From assembly GCA_035948855.1 (NCBI GenBank), contig DASZIT010000052.1, forward strand, positions 1 through 64,000: a DNA stretch of 64,000 nucleotides, given 5' to 3'. The number at the start of each line of letters is the position of its first letter. Positions within the stretch are counted from its first letter, which is position 1. Origin of the DNA: DASZIT01 sp035948855. GTDB taxonomy: Bacteria > Actinomycetota > Acidimicrobiia > Acidimicrobiales > RAAP-2. The notes under the pieces were generated by a model that saw nothing but the letters and a program-made list of their open reading frames with translations, had not been told where the DNA came from and made no database searches. Below are positions 16,558-25,163 of the stretch, piece by piece. Both the position numbers and the translations under genes were made by a program.

Positions 16558-16714
16558 CTACGACACACTGCGCCGACCGCCAACCACAATCAAGAGGCTG
16601 GCGCGAAATCCTTACCTTATCCGCCGGATTATTTGCCCTTTCCCCAGGAATCGGTGAGATGTCCACCGGTCTTCCCCAGCTGATGAAATCGCCGGGGTGG
16701 GCCGGACACCCGGA

Positions 16715-17665
16715 TCAGTTCCCCACCGGCTCACCGAAGCGGTCGACGCCACACAGCCTCCGCCACAGGCGAGAAACGTGCCCGGCGGAGATGACGCCCG
16801 GAGCCACCAGGGCCGCCAGCACCGGCCGGATGGCCTGGTGACGCATGTCGGTCTGGTGCGGGCTCTTGGCCACCGCCCGCCAGGTGGCCCGGCCGGGGAG
16901 GCCGACGGTCTCGAACACCTCGGGGTGGACCAACCAATCGAACATGGTCCGGATGACGACGGGAAGGAGGTACTTGACGGTGAACCGGTCCACCCAGGAG
17001 GCTTCCGCCCACAGCTCGGGAAGCACCATCCGGGCATAGGCCAGGTGCCTGGCTTCCTCCTGGCGGTGATACCGGTTGACACTCTTCAGGAACGGGTCGG
17101 TGTCCGGGTGCTCGACCAGCTTCTTTTGGATGAGGTCGGGGATCTCCTCCCCCGCCAGCACCAGCACGCACAACGCCGCCGGCCGGTGGATCACGAACCG
17201 AGTGACATGGCGGAAGAAGAAGTTGGCGATGCCGCCATCGGCCGGGCTCGTCGCCGTCGGGGCCAGTTGCTCGACCAGTCGGAGGAAGAGGCGCGAGTGC
17301 CGGGTCTCCTCGCCGATCTCGTGCAGCATGTAGACGATCCGGGGATCGACGATGTTCGGGGAGTGGGCGATCTGCTCGGCGAAGCCGGACATCAGGATGG
17401 CCTCGAACCGGATTCCGGCCACCACCACCGAGGCCATCTCCTCCCGGGACAGGGTCACCTTCTGCTCGTCGGTCAACTCCAGGTCGAGGTCGGCGGTCAC
17501 CGACAGTTCGGTAGCGAACACCTGTCCGGGTCCCAGGGCGCCGACGACATCGGTGTCGGGTTCGATCACCCTGCGGAGCGAGGCAGTGTTGAGCCGGTCG
17601 ACCCGACGGGTGATGGGCTGGGCGGTGTCGGCGTTCTCGGTGGGGCGGGTTTCGGTCGTGGTCAT
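16715..17665 (-). CDS. AurF-like diiron oxygenase
   Basis: 316 residues from ATG at 17665 with AAGGAG six bases upstream. The ATG overlaps the TetR stop (ATGA). The p-aminobenzoate N-oxygenase (AurF) family pattern is present: EEMASVVVAGIRFEAILM, then VYMLHEIGEETRHSRLFLRLVE (E-E-x-R-H ligand helix) and NRYHRQEEARHLAYARMVLPELW (second E-E-x-R-H helix). Family members bind two irons in a helical bundle and oxygenate amines or alkyl groups using O2. The mycobacterial-type members paired with TetR have no established substrate. Control by the coupled TetR is strongly implied. The gene ends at the hairpin-rich gap. Confidence 0.83.
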   Translation of the reverse strand: MTTTETRPTENADTAQPITRRVDRLNTASLRRVIEPDTDVVGALGPGQVFATELSVTADLDLELTDEQKVTLSREEMASVVVAGIRFEAILMSGFAEQIAHSPNIVDPRIVYMLHEIGEETRHSRLFLRLVEQLAPTATSPADGGIANFFFRHVTRFVIHRPAALCVLVLAGEEIPDLIQKKLVEHPDTDPFLKSVNRYHRQEEARHLAYARMVLPELWAEASWVDRFTVKYLLPVVIRTMFDWLVHPEVFETVGLPGRATWRAVAKSPHQTDMRHQAIRPVLAALVAPGVISAGHVSRLWRRLCGVDRFGEPVGN

Positions 17666-18474
17666 GAGGTTCTCCTTCGTTTGCTGGCGAGGGGTGTGAC
17701 GACACCCGGGGTTGGGCCGGTAGTGCTGGCCGACGGCGTCTCGGCGGAGGTCGGGTCCGCCCCGACCTCCGGCAACCAGGTGCTGGCCGGTCCGAGCGAA
17801 TCCGCATTCGGCAGTCCGTCGTAGATGAGACTGGTGAGGTACTCCGCCAGCCGGGCTCGGGGCATGGCCTTCCGATCCATCCACCAGTCCCCGGCCGAGT
17901 GGACCATGCCCACGATCCCGAACGCCCACGGCTCGGCCGGACCGGAATCGCGGCCGGCGGCTCGCAGGCCCTCCCCCAACACCATGGCCACCTGGCGGCC
18001 GGCCCGGGAGATGTACTCGTTGAACATGGTTCCGGCGTCGGCGCCCTCGCTGGCGGCCCGGTGGACCAGGAACCGGTAGACCTCCTGGTCTGACTCGATG
18101 AACTCCAGGTAGGCGTCGATGGTGGAGAGCACCATTTGACGCGGGGTCACGTCGGCGTGCAGCGCCTTGTCCAGCGCCGCGCTCACCTGTTCGAAGGCGT
18201 ACTCGCCGATGGCGGTGACCAGCCCGGCGCGATCGCCGAAATGTCGGTAGAGGATCGGCTTGGTCACCCCCGCCTCGGCCGCCATCCGATCCATCGATGC
18301 CCCCGGCCCGTCGCGACGGATCACCGCGAGAGCCGCCTCGATCAGAGCGGTGCGGCGGGCATCCCGCTGGACCTGGCGATCCGACTGTCTGCCGGGGGCC
18401 GGGCCTGACCCCTTCGGTTCCGGAGTCGCAGACTCTGCTCCGTCGCCCCGCCCATGTCGTCCCGATCGAACCAT
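17662..18474 (-). CDS. TetR family transcriptional regulator
   Basis: 270 residues from ATG at 18474. An in-frame GTG at 18498 is rejected because it lies inside the promoter. The HTH is RTALIEAALAVIRRDGPGASMDRMAAEAGVTKPILYRHFGDRAGLVTAIGEYAF near residues 43-95. The ligand domain (VHRAASEGADAGTMFNEYISRAGRQVAMVLGEGLRAAG) follows, then a Ser/Thr/Pro-rich tail of about 40 residues that is unusual for the family. It is translationally coupled to the AurF-like gene. A 36-bp near-perfect palindrome covers its promoter, indicating autorepression of the operon. Confidence 0.88.
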   Translation of the reverse strand: MVRSGRHGRGDGAESATPEPKGSGPAPGRQSDRQVQRDARRTALIEAALAVIRRDGPGASMDRMAAEAGVTKPILYRHFGDRAGLVTAIGEYAFEQVSAALDKALHADVTPRQMVLSTIDAYLEFIESDQEVYRFLVHRAASEGADAGTMFNEYISRAGRQVAMVLGEGLRAAGRDSGPAEPWAFGIVGMVHSAGDWWMDRKAMPRARLAEYLTSLIYDGLPNADSLGPASTWLPEVGADPTSAETPSASTTGPTPGVVTPLASKRRRTS

Positions 18475-18511
18475 GTTACCGATAGTAACGTTACTCACCG
18501 TAACATGTCAA
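18472..18511 (-). promoter_or_regulatory. tetR-aurF operon promoter under a 36-bp palindromic operator
   Basis: Minus strand: TTGACA (18511-18506, perfect -35), an 18-base spacer, TACTAT (18487-18482), then seven bases to the ATG at 18474, so the mRNA is leaderless. The outer arms CATGTTAC (18472-18479) and GTAACATG (18500-18507) and the inner palindrome AGTAACGTTACT (18484-18495) share the same centre. The site covers the -10, the spacer and part of the -35. This could seat two TetR dimers. Confidence 0.72.
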
Positions 18512-18776
18512 CCGCCTCGTCTTGGGCGGTCGTGATTGTCGGGGTAAGGCGAGCGACATCGGGTCGGCATGGCGCCGGCAACCCCCAGAAACAGCTGCCG
18601 ATATTTTGAGCATTCCCCCGATCACCGGGCCCGGAATACCAACTTTCACCTAGAAGTATTATTTCCTCGTCGTCCCTGGTCACACCCGTTCGATGACCCC
18701 CGGCCTTATACCACCCCGCGGAAACCGCCGGTGGGATCCCTCAAGATAAATTCCCCTGCTGCCGATTAAACCCGCC

Positions 18777-20660
18777 ATGCGGGGGCAGGCTTGTTCAACT
18801 ACATACGGGGACCGGGTGGGCAGGCTCCGGGCTGGCGATACCCATCGGCTGAACCCGCGCCTCCTCCGGGTCTTGGCGATCGGCACCTTGACCCTCTGCT
18901 CCGGTGTGAGTGGCGTTCTGGGGCTCGGGATCGCGCTGTCGGCGCCCGCGGGTGCCAACCCCACCAGCGTGACCAGTCCCGCCGCCTCGGTCGGCAGTCC
19001 GCTGCCGGCCCGCGTCGGCACCGGCTCGGCAACCGGCGGCGCCCCAACCGCAACCAGTCACCTCCTCGGTCTCGGCATCGGGCTACTGCCTCCGGCCAAT
19101 CCGGTGGGAAACATCCTCTCCAATCCAAATCTGTTCTCCTCCGGCACTTGCAGTCTGATCGGCACCCTGCTGTCCAATTGCCAAAATCCGTGTGCCGACG
19201 GGGCGACCGCCGGGGGGTTGTGGCCCATCCTGGTGGAGACCCTCGGCTGCACCAACTACTCACTGGAATCGGTCAACAACGCCGCCGCCCAAGAAGGGGT
19301 GAGCCCAATGACCCTCCCCTCTAATTTCACCAGCCTGTCGGTTCCCGAGCAGCTGTTCGTCGTCGCCGATCTCGAACGGGTCGACCGCGGACTGCCCCCC
19401 TACCTCGGTCTGGTCCCCGCGCTCTCCGACGCCGCCCAACAGGCGGCGGTCAGCCTGGCCGATCCGCAGGTTCCCGCCGGCTTTCCGGTGGCCATCGATG
19501 GATCGGGCTACACGATGATGGGCGGCGCCTGGGCCGGCGGGTACCAGTCGGTGCTGGGCGCCGACTACGCCTGGATGTATGACGACGGCTGGGGCGGCTC
19601 ACCGGGGAACACCTCCAATATTGCCTGCACCAGCGCGACGGCTGCGGGCTGTTGGGGCCACCGCGACGAGCTGCTCGGGAGTGACCCGGGGTTCAACCCC
19701 GGTGTCGGCCTCGCCTGCAGCGACTGCGTGATGGGGGCCGGGTACGCCTCGGCGCAGACCAACCCCCCGGCCGCCAGCGGGCTTTCGTCGTCCTATACCG
19801 ATCTGGTGGTGGCGCCGGCGGGCCCGGTGCCGGCCATGACCTACACCTGGAACGACGCTCTCGCCGCCGGAGCCGGGGGGAGCTCCGGGCGGACCACGTC
19901 GGCCCCCAATGCCACTGGCTACTGGGAAGTGGCGTCCGATGGCGGGATCTTCAGCTTCGGCGGAGCCAGTTTCCACGGTTCGACCGGTGGGTTCCCGCTG
20001 AATCGACCGATCGTGGGGATGGCCTCGAACCCGTCCCACCGGGGTTACTGGCTGGTGGCGTCGGACGGGGGCATCTTCGCCTTCGGCAATGCCAGCTTCT
20101 ACGGATCCACCGGGGCCATCCACCTCAATCAACCCATTGTCGGGATGGCCCCGACCCCCGATGGCCGGGGCTACTGGCTGGTGGCGTCGGATGGCGGGAT
20201 GTTCGCCTTTGGCGACGCCGGATTCTACGGATCCACCGGCGGGTTCCCGCTGAACCGGCCGATCGTCGCCATGACGACGACGCCCAGCGGCCGGGGCTAC
20301 TGGCTGGTGGCATCGGACGGCGGCATCTTCACCTTCGGCGACGCCGGCTTCTACGGATCGACCGGAGGCGTCCCCCTCAGCAGCCCGATCGTGGGCATGG
20401 CCAAGAACGCGGACGGTGGTGGCTACTGGCTGGTGGCGTCCGACGGCGGGGTCTTCGCCTTCGGCGATGCCGGCAGGTACGGATCGTTGAGTGGCTACCC
20501 CCTCAACCGGCCCATCGTCAGCCTGACGGCCAGTCCCAATGGTGGTGGCTACTGGCTGGTGGCGTCCGATGGCGGGATCTTCAACTTCGGCGATGCCGGG
20601 TTCATGGGATCGACCGGTGGGTTCCCGCTCAACCGGCCGATCGTCGGTATGTCCACCTGA
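18777..20660 (+). CDS. Secreted CAP-like protein with six GYWLVASDGG repeats
   Basis: 627 residues from ATG at 18777; GTG at 18816, with GGGGA upstream, is a credible alternative. A signal peptide is visible (LLRVLAIGTLTLCSGVSGVLGLGIALSAPAGA), then a low-complexity linker. A CAP/SCP-like domain spans about residues 165-350: LFVVADLERVDRGLPPYLGLVPALSDAAQQAA and CWGHRDELLG, the latter matching the GHRxxLL part of the family. From about residue 380 six 42-residue repeats follow, each of the form GYWLVASDGGIFxFGxAxFYGSTG...PLNRPIVGM. These repeats recur in secreted actinobacterial proteins. A small beta-propeller is a reasonable guess. No membrane anchor or sortase motif ends the protein, so it is probably extracellular. 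Confidence 0.8.
   Translation: MRGQACSTTYGDRVGRLRAGDTHRLNPRLLRVLAIGTLTLCSGVSGVLGLGIALSAPAGANPTSVTSPAASVGSPLPARVGTGSATGGAPTATSHLLGLGIGLLPPANPVGNILSNPNLFSSGTCSLIGTLLSNCQNPCADGATAGGLWPILVETLGCTNYSLESVNNAAAQEGVSPMTLPSNFTSLSVPEQLFVVADLERVDRGLPPYLGLVPALSDAAQQAAVSLADPQVPAGFPVAIDGSGYTMMGGAWAGGYQSVLGADYAWMYDDGWGGSPGNTSNIACTSATAAGCWGHRDELLGSDPGFNPGVGLACSDCVMGAGYASAQTNPPAASGLSSSYTDLVVAPAGPVPAMTYTWNDALAAGAGGSSGRTTSAPNATGYWEVASDGGIFSFGGASFHGSTGGFPLNRPIVGMASNPSHRGYWLVASDGGIFAFGNASFYGSTGAIHLNQPIVGMAPTPDGRGYWLVASDGGMFAFGDAGFYGSTGGFPLNRPIVAMTTTPSGRGYWLVASDGGIFTFGDAGFYGSTGGVPLSSPIVGMAKNADGGGYWLVASDGGVFAFGDAGRYGSLSGYPLNRPIVSLTASPNGGGYWLVASDGGIFNFGDAGFMGSTGGFPLNRPIVGMST
19917..20660 (+). repeat. Six tandem 126-bp in-frame repeats
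   Basis: The GGCTACTGG-type unit starts at 19917, 20043, 20169, 20295, 20421 and 20547, exactly 126 bases apart (42 codons). Several units remain nearly identical at the DNA level, suggesting recent expansion or gene conversion within the surface-protein gene. Confidence 0.85.
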
Positions 20661-20667
20661 CCGTCGG

Positions 20668-22107
20668 TCAGCCCCGGAGGCGCTGGAGCTCGGCCATCAC
20701 CGCCTTGCCGTTGGCCTGGCCCCGGGTCACCTTCATCACCTGCCCGATGAACACCTGGGCGAGTTTTTCCTCCCCGGCGCAGTAGCGGGCCCACTCCTCC
20801 GGATTGGCCTCGATGGCCTCGGCCACGGTGACCGACAAGGTGTTGTCGGACATCGCCTCGAAGCCCTTCATCCTGGCGATGACCGCCGGGTCACCCCCGC
20901 CGGCCGCCAGCAATTCGGCCAGCACCGCCTTGGACTGGGTGGCGCTGAGGGTCCCGGCCGCCTCCATGGCCAGCAGGGTCACGTACGGAACCGGGTCGAG
21001 CTTTCGGGCGGCGTCGGCGTCGGTGGCCGCCTCGTTGGCCGTTCGGGCCAGGGCCAGCGCCGCCGGCACCCCGCCGGCGATCGCCTCGACCACCAGGTCG
21101 TCCAAGCCGAGATCGACCACGGTGGCGATCTGTTCGGTGCGGGCAGCGGTTCCGGCGCCGGCCTCCTGGAGGAGTTCCGCCAAGCGGGCACGGCGCTCGG
21201 CCGGCATCATCCCGAGGGCGTCGGCCACCGCCCCTTTCCAGGAGGCGTCCGGGACCAGCGGGACCAGGTCCGGCTCGAGGAAGTACCGGTAGTCGTAGGC
21301 GTCCTCCTTCGAGCGCAGGGTTTGAGTCTTTCCGGCGTCTTCGTCCCAATGCCGCGTCTGCTGGATGACCTTGTCGCCCGACTCGATGAGGGCAATCTGG
21401 CGCTCGGCTTCGTAGTCGATGGCCCGGCCCACCGACCGAACCGAATTCAAGTTCTTGATCTCGCACCGGGTCCCGAACGGATCGTCGTCCGACCGGCGCA
21501 CCGAGACGTTGGCGTCTACCCGCATGGATCCCTCTTCCATCTTCCCGTCCGAGGCATTGGTGGCGATCAGCACCGACCTCAGCTCGGTCACGTAGGCCCG
21601 GGCCTGGGCCGAGGTGCGGATGTCGGGAGCACTGACGATCTCCACCAGGGGCACCCCCGAACGGTTGTAGTCGACCAGCGAATGGTCGGCGCCGTGGATG
21701 CGCCCGGTGGTGCCCACGTGGGTCGTCTTTCCGGTGTCCTCCTCCATGTGCGCCCGTTCGATACCCACCCGGAACCCGTCCGGCAGCTCGAGCCAGCCGT
21801 TGACGTTGATCGGCTCGTCGTACTGGCTGATCTGATAGTCCTTCGCCTGGTCGGGATAGAAGTAGTTCTTCCGATGGAAGGTGGAGGGTCGTATGTCGCA
21901 GTGGAGGGCAGTGCCGATGGCCATGGCCAACTCCACCGCATTCTGGTTGAGCACCGGGAGCGAGCCAGGAAGTCCGAGGCAGACCGGGCAGATATTGGTG
22001 TTGGGCTCGTCCCCGAACTCGTTCGGGCAACCGCAGAACAGTTTGGAGGTCGTCTTCAGCTCGCAGTGGACTTCGAGCCCGATGACCATCACCCAGCCGT
22101 CGCTCAC
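20668..22107 (-). CDS. gatB: Asp-tRNA(Asn)/Glu-tRNA(Gln) amidotransferase subunit B
   Basis: 479 residues. The GTG at 22107 overlaps the gatA stop (GTGA) behind a GGGAGGGG ribosome site. The GatB fold is unmistakable: VMVIGLEVHCELKTTSKLFCGCPNEF, a zinc site made by CGC and CPVC near residues 27-45, NYFYPDQAKDYQISQYDEP, HMEEDTGKTTH, DYNRSGVPLVEIVSAPD and the YqeY-like tail domain that ends KVTRGQANGKAVMAELQRLRG. It phosphorylates the misacylated tRNA and accepts ammonia from GatA. Its presence implies that Gln- and/or Asn-tRNA are made by transamidation here. Confidence 0.96.
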   Translation of the reverse strand: MSDGWVMVIGLEVHCELKTTSKLFCGCPNEFGDEPNTNICPVCLGLPGSLPVLNQNAVELAMAIGTALHCDIRPSTFHRKNYFYPDQAKDYQISQYDEPINVNGWLELPDGFRVGIERAHMEEDTGKTTHVGTTGRIHGADHSLVDYNRSGVPLVEIVSAPDIRTSAQARAYVTELRSVLIATNASDGKMEEGSMRVDANVSVRRSDDDPFGTRCEIKNLNSVRSVGRAIDYEAERQIALIESGDKVIQQTRHWDEDAGKTQTLRSKEDAYDYRYFLEPDLVPLVPDASWKGAVADALGMMPAERRARLAELLQEAGAGTAARTEQIATVVDLGLDDLVVEAIAGGVPAALALARTANEAATDADAARKLDPVPYVTLLAMEAAGTLSATQSKAVLAELLAAGGGDPAVIARMKGFEAMSDNTLSVTVAEAIEANPEEWARYCAGEEKLAQVFIGQVMKVTRGQANGKAVMAELQRLRG

Positions 22108-23552
22108 CTTCCCCTCCCGTTCATCGAGTTGGCGGCCGCTTCGATCACCGCCGCCGCCCGCAGCAGCGTGTTTTCGGCCAACGCCGGAGCCAGGAGTTGC
22201 ACGCCGATCGGCAACCCGTCGTCCCCGGTTCCGAACGGGATGCTGATGGCCGGGTGCCCGGCCAGATTGGAAGGAATCGTGCACACGTCCGACAGGTACA
22301 TCGACATCGGGTTGCTGGATTTGGCCCCGATGGAAAAGGCGGTGGAGGGTGCCGTGGGGCCCAGCAGCACGTCGCACCGGCGGTAGGCGCGGTCGAAGCC
22401 CTCGATGATCTTGGTCCGCACCCGGAGCGCCTGATCGTAATAGGCGTCCTTGTAACCGGCCGACAGCGCATAGGTCCCGAGCATGATCCGGCGCTTGACC
22501 TCGGCCCCGAAACCGGCCGAGCGGGTGGCGGTGTTCATCGCGGTGGTGTCCTCGGCGTCGACCCGCAGACCGAAGCGGACCCCGTCGTAACGAGCCAGGT
22601 TGGAAGAGGCTTCCGCCGGGGCGATCAGGTAGTAGGCGGACAAACCCAGGCGCACCTCGGGCACCGAGATCTCCTCGACCCGGGCGCCGGCCGCCGCACA
22701 AGCCTCGGCCGCCTGCCGGGTGCGGGCGACGACATCGGCGTCGACGCCGTCGAGGTATTCGCTCAGCACGCCGACGGTCATCCCCTGGATGCCCTCATCC
22801 AGCACCGACAGCACCCGGGGGGCGGGGCGATCGAGGGAGGTGGAGTCAGCCGGGTCGTGGCCGCCGATCACCTCGAAGACCAAGGCGGCGTCGGCCACGG
22901 TGGTGGCGAAGGGTCCGATCTGGTCGAGCGAGCTGGCGAAGGCCACCAACCCGTAGCGGGAGACGGTGCCGTAGGTGGGCTTCATCCCCACCACTCCACA
23001 CAGCGCGGCGGGTTGGCGGATGGAGCCGCCGGTGTCGGAGCCCAGTGCCACCGGGGTGAATCCGGCCGCCACTGCGGCGGCCGAGCCCCCCGACGAACCT
23101 CCGGGCACCCGACTCGTGTCGTTCGGATTGCGGGTCGGGCCGAAGGCGGAGTTCTCGGTCGACGACCCCATGGCGAACTCGTCCATGTTGGTCTTTCCCA
23201 CCACTATTGCTCCCGCCTCCCGCAGCCGGGTGACCACGGTGGCGTCGTAGGGAGGGTGCCAACCGTCGAGGATCCGGGACGAGCAGGTGGTGGGTACCCC
23301 GCGGGTGCACATGTTGTCCTTCAACGCCACCGGCACCCCGGCCAGCAGCCCGGGGTCCTCGCCGGCGGCCACCTTTTGATCGATGGCCATCGCCGCGTCC
23401 CGGGCGGCGTCGGCGGTGACCAGGTTGAAGGCGTGGATCTCGGCGTCGCCGGCATCGATGGCCGCCAGGTAGCCGCCGAGGACATCGAGCGCGCGGGTCT
23501 CGCCGGCCCGGACCGCGGCGGCCAGATCGAACGCCGAGCGGGGAGCCGTCAC
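22104..23552 (-). CDS. gatA: Asp-tRNA(Asn)/Glu-tRNA(Gln) amidotransferase subunit A
   Basis: 482 residues, GTG start overlapping the gatC stop by four bases. This is the amidase-signature subunit that releases ammonia from glutamine: VPVALKDNMCTRG carries the catalytic Lys, PGGSSGGSAAAVAAG the cis-Ser, and GSDTGGSIRQPAALCGVVGMKPTYG the Ser nucleophile region. The C-terminal TAPSTAFSIG and HPAISIPFG blocks are as expected. The 482-residue length is normal. It is in the gatC-gatA-gatB order with each junction overlapping. Confidence 0.96.
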   Translation of the reverse strand: MTAPRSAFDLAAAVRAGETRALDVLGGYLAAIDAGDAEIHAFNLVTADAARDAAMAIDQKVAAGEDPGLLAGVPVALKDNMCTRGVPTTCSSRILDGWHPPYDATVVTRLREAGAIVVGKTNMDEFAMGSSTENSAFGPTRNPNDTSRVPGGSSGGSAAAVAAGFTPVALGSDTGGSIRQPAALCGVVGMKPTYGTVSRYGLVAFASSLDQIGPFATTVADAALVFEVIGGHDPADSTSLDRPAPRVLSVLDEGIQGMTVGVLSEYLDGVDADVVARTRQAAEACAAAGARVEEISVPEVRLGLSAYYLIAPAEASSNLARYDGVRFGLRVDAEDTTAMNTATRSAGFGAEVKRRIMLGTYALSAGYKDAYYDQALRVRTKIIEGFDRAYRRCDVLLGPTAPSTAFSIGAKSSNPMSMYLSDVCTIPSNLAGHPAISIPFGTGDDGLPIGVQLLAPALAENTLLRAAAVIEAAANSMNGRGR

Positions 23553-23857
23553 GGTGCCTCCCCCAGGATCCGCGGCACCCGGAATCGATGGTCCTCCACC
23601 GACGGGGCGGCGGCCAGGACCTCGTCCCGGTCCAGGGTCGGGGTCAAGGTGTCGGGGCGGAGCACATTGGTGACCGCCATAGCGTGGGCGGTCGGGGGCA
23701 CGTCGGTGAGGTCCAGCTGGGCGATGTCGGCGGCGTGATCGAGGACTTCGGCCAACTGCCCGGTGAACAGCTCGAGTTCCTCATCGGTGAGATCGAGTCG
23801 GGCCAAGGCGGCCACGTGAGCCACGTCATCCCGGGTCAACCGCGGGGCGCCCGCCAT
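23549..23857 (-). CDS. gatC: Asp-tRNA(Asn)/Glu-tRNA(Gln) amidotransferase subunit C
   Basis: 102 residues. RLTRDDVAHVAALARLDLTDEELELFTGQLAEVLDHAADIAQLD and VPPTAHAMAVTNVLRPDTLTPTLDRDEVLAAAPSVEDHRFRVPRIL match GatC, the small subunit that wraps around GatA and stabilises the complex. Its ATG shares one base with the TAA of the upstream hydrolase, and its stop overlaps gatA, so all four genes are likely one transcript. Confidence 0.94.
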   Translation of the reverse strand: MAGAPRLTRDDVAHVAALARLDLTDEELELFTGQLAEVLDHAADIAQLDLTDVPPTAHAMAVTNVLRPDTLTPTLDRDEVLAAAPSVEDHRFRVPRILGEAP

Positions 23858-24633
23858 TAGGACGCCGGCGGGGTACCCGGGCCGCCGAGGACCTCGGCCG
23901 CGAAGGCCACCACCCGCTCCTCGATCACCGGTGCGTCCCAGTCGAGGGTGGCCACGTGGTAGCTCCGCTCAAGGTAGACCCGCTCGACCGGGCCTGCCAC
24001 CCGCTGTTCGAGGACGTCGCCGGATTCGACTCCCACCACATGGTCGACCCGGCTGCTCAGCAACAGGACCGGGCAACGAATCTCTCCCAGGAGGGGCTCC
24101 ACCGCGTCGACCCCCTCGAACAGCGACAGGGCGGCAGCCAGCGGGGATTCGGGGTAGGCGGCCTCTGTCGAACCCTCCATGGCGATATCCGAGCCGATCC
24201 CGTCCACCACCTCGGCGCCCCCGGCCATCAGGTCCCGGATGACAGCTCGGAAGTCCTCGGCGGGCGGGTCGACCAACGGGTTGACCACCGCGATGCCGGC
24301 GATCTCCGGGTGGTGGGCGGCCAACCAGCAGCTCAGTGTGCCCCCCATCGACAGCCCGGTCACCAGCACCTTGTCGCAGCGGGCCGACAACTCCCGATAG
24401 GCGGCTTCGGCCGCACCCGACCAGTCCTCCCAGCGGGTGGGAATCATGTCCTCGATGGCGGTGCCGTGTCCGGGGAGGAGCGGCAGGTCGACGGTGTACC
24501 CGGCCTTCCCGAGCGCCATCGCCAGCGGTCGCATCGACTGCGGGTTCCCGGTGAAGCCGTGGAGGACGAGCGCGCCATGGGAACCACCTTCGGAAGACCA
24601 CGGTTCGGCGCCGGACATGATCGGGGCAGTCAT
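23857..24633 (-). CDS. Alpha/beta hydrolase, carboxylesterase/monoacylglycerol lipase type
   Basis: 258 residues from ATG at 24633. The oxyanion-side motif GALVLHGFTGNPQSMRPLA, the nucleophile elbow VLVTGLSMGGTLSCWLAAHHP (Ser near residue 98), the acid region CPVLLLSSRVDHVV and the His in ERSYHVATLDWD form a complete triad. The pattern resembles Est30-like carboxylesterases and bacterial monoacylglycerol lipases. No signal peptide is visible, so it acts in the cytoplasm. It leads the gatCAB operon with a one-base overlap, though a functional link with tRNA amidation is not obvious. Confidence 0.85.
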   Translation of the reverse strand: MTAPIMSGAEPWSSEGGSHGALVLHGFTGNPQSMRPLAMALGKAGYTVDLPLLPGHGTAIEDMIPTRWEDWSGAAEAAYRELSARCDKVLVTGLSMGGTLSCWLAAHHPEIAGIAVVNPLVDPPAEDFRAVIRDLMAGGAEVVDGIGSDIAMEGSTEAAYPESPLAAALSLFEGVDAVEPLLGEIRCPVLLLSSRVDHVVGVESGDVLEQRVAGPVERVYLERSYHVATLDWDAPVIEERVVAFAAEVLGGPGTPPAS

Positions 24634-24755
24634 GGTTCGGCATGCTACCGGCGATACCGGGGCAGCCCGACTGTCGTCTCGGGTTCCGGCTTGCGGCGGG
24701 GCTATGGTTACCCGGCGACAGAGACCCGCATTGACCGGCAAGGAGCAACGCACCC

Positions 24756-25163
24756 ATGGCCACCTATCCTTTTCTCAGCGACGACTGGCTCACCGAGGCC
24801 AGGGCCATCCGGGCCGAGTTCGACGGGAAGGGTGAGCCCATCCCGCATTCGGTGAGGATGAACCTGGTGATCACCGCGGTGCCCTTCGGCGACGGCACCG
24901 TCAACGCACACATGGACACCACCTCGGGCCAGCTCGAGCTGGACATGGACCACATCGACCCGGCCGACCTCAAGGTGACCCTCGACTACGACATCGCCAA
25001 GGCCATCCTCATCGAGGGGAATCCGCAGGCCGGCATGCAGGCGTTCATGTCCGGCAAGGTGAAGGTCGAAGGCGACATCGCCAAGCTGATGGCCATGCAG
25101 ACCAGCGGAGCCGACCCGACCACGGAGATGGTGGCGGCCCGCATCAAAGCCATGACCGAATAG
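24756..25163 (+). CDS. SCP2 sterol-binding domain protein
   Basis: 135 residues with AAGGAG before the ATG. The fold-typical run DPADLKVTLDYDIAKAILIEGNPQAGMQAFMSGKVKVEGDIAKLMAMQ matches the SCP2 lipid-binding domain, in which a hydrophobic tunnel binds acyl-CoA or sterol-like lipids. The protein is a single domain with no signal. It is divergent from the esterase gene and ends one base before the convergent transporter stop. A role in carrying fatty acyl or sterol substrates is inferred from the family. Confidence 0.85.
   Translation: MATYPFLSDDWLTEARAIRAEFDGKGEPIPHSVRMNLVITAVPFGDGTVNAHMDTTSGQLELDMDHIDPADLKVTLDYDIAKAILIEGNPQAGMQAFMSGKVKVEGDIAKLMAMQTSGADPTTEMVAARIKAMTE

Larger units (their letters stand above)
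15985..16714. other. 730-bp convergent intergenic region without a supported gene
   Basis: Besides the hairpin array and the UUCG structure, it holds a 6-bp hairpin GCACCG-GAT-CGGTGC (minus strand, about 16159-16173) and an AT-rich stretch (CCAAAAATTG near 16025). Open frames exist on both strands but they shift frame relative to the repeat units and have no family match. Possible minus-strand promoter elements upstream of the array (TTGATT near 16590, TAAGGT near 16617) are weak. Confidence 0.6.

Noticed and set aside
15965..16666. Long minus-strand open frame across the hairpin region (Lys/Arg-rich, EGPQGP repeats)
   Set aside because: Repeat units are 46-52 bases apart, so the same motif falls in different frames; the conservation is at the hairpin level, not the peptide level.
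18498..18498. GTG as tetR start
   Set aside because: It lies between the -35 and -10 boxes; the ATG at 18474 fits a leaderless transcript.
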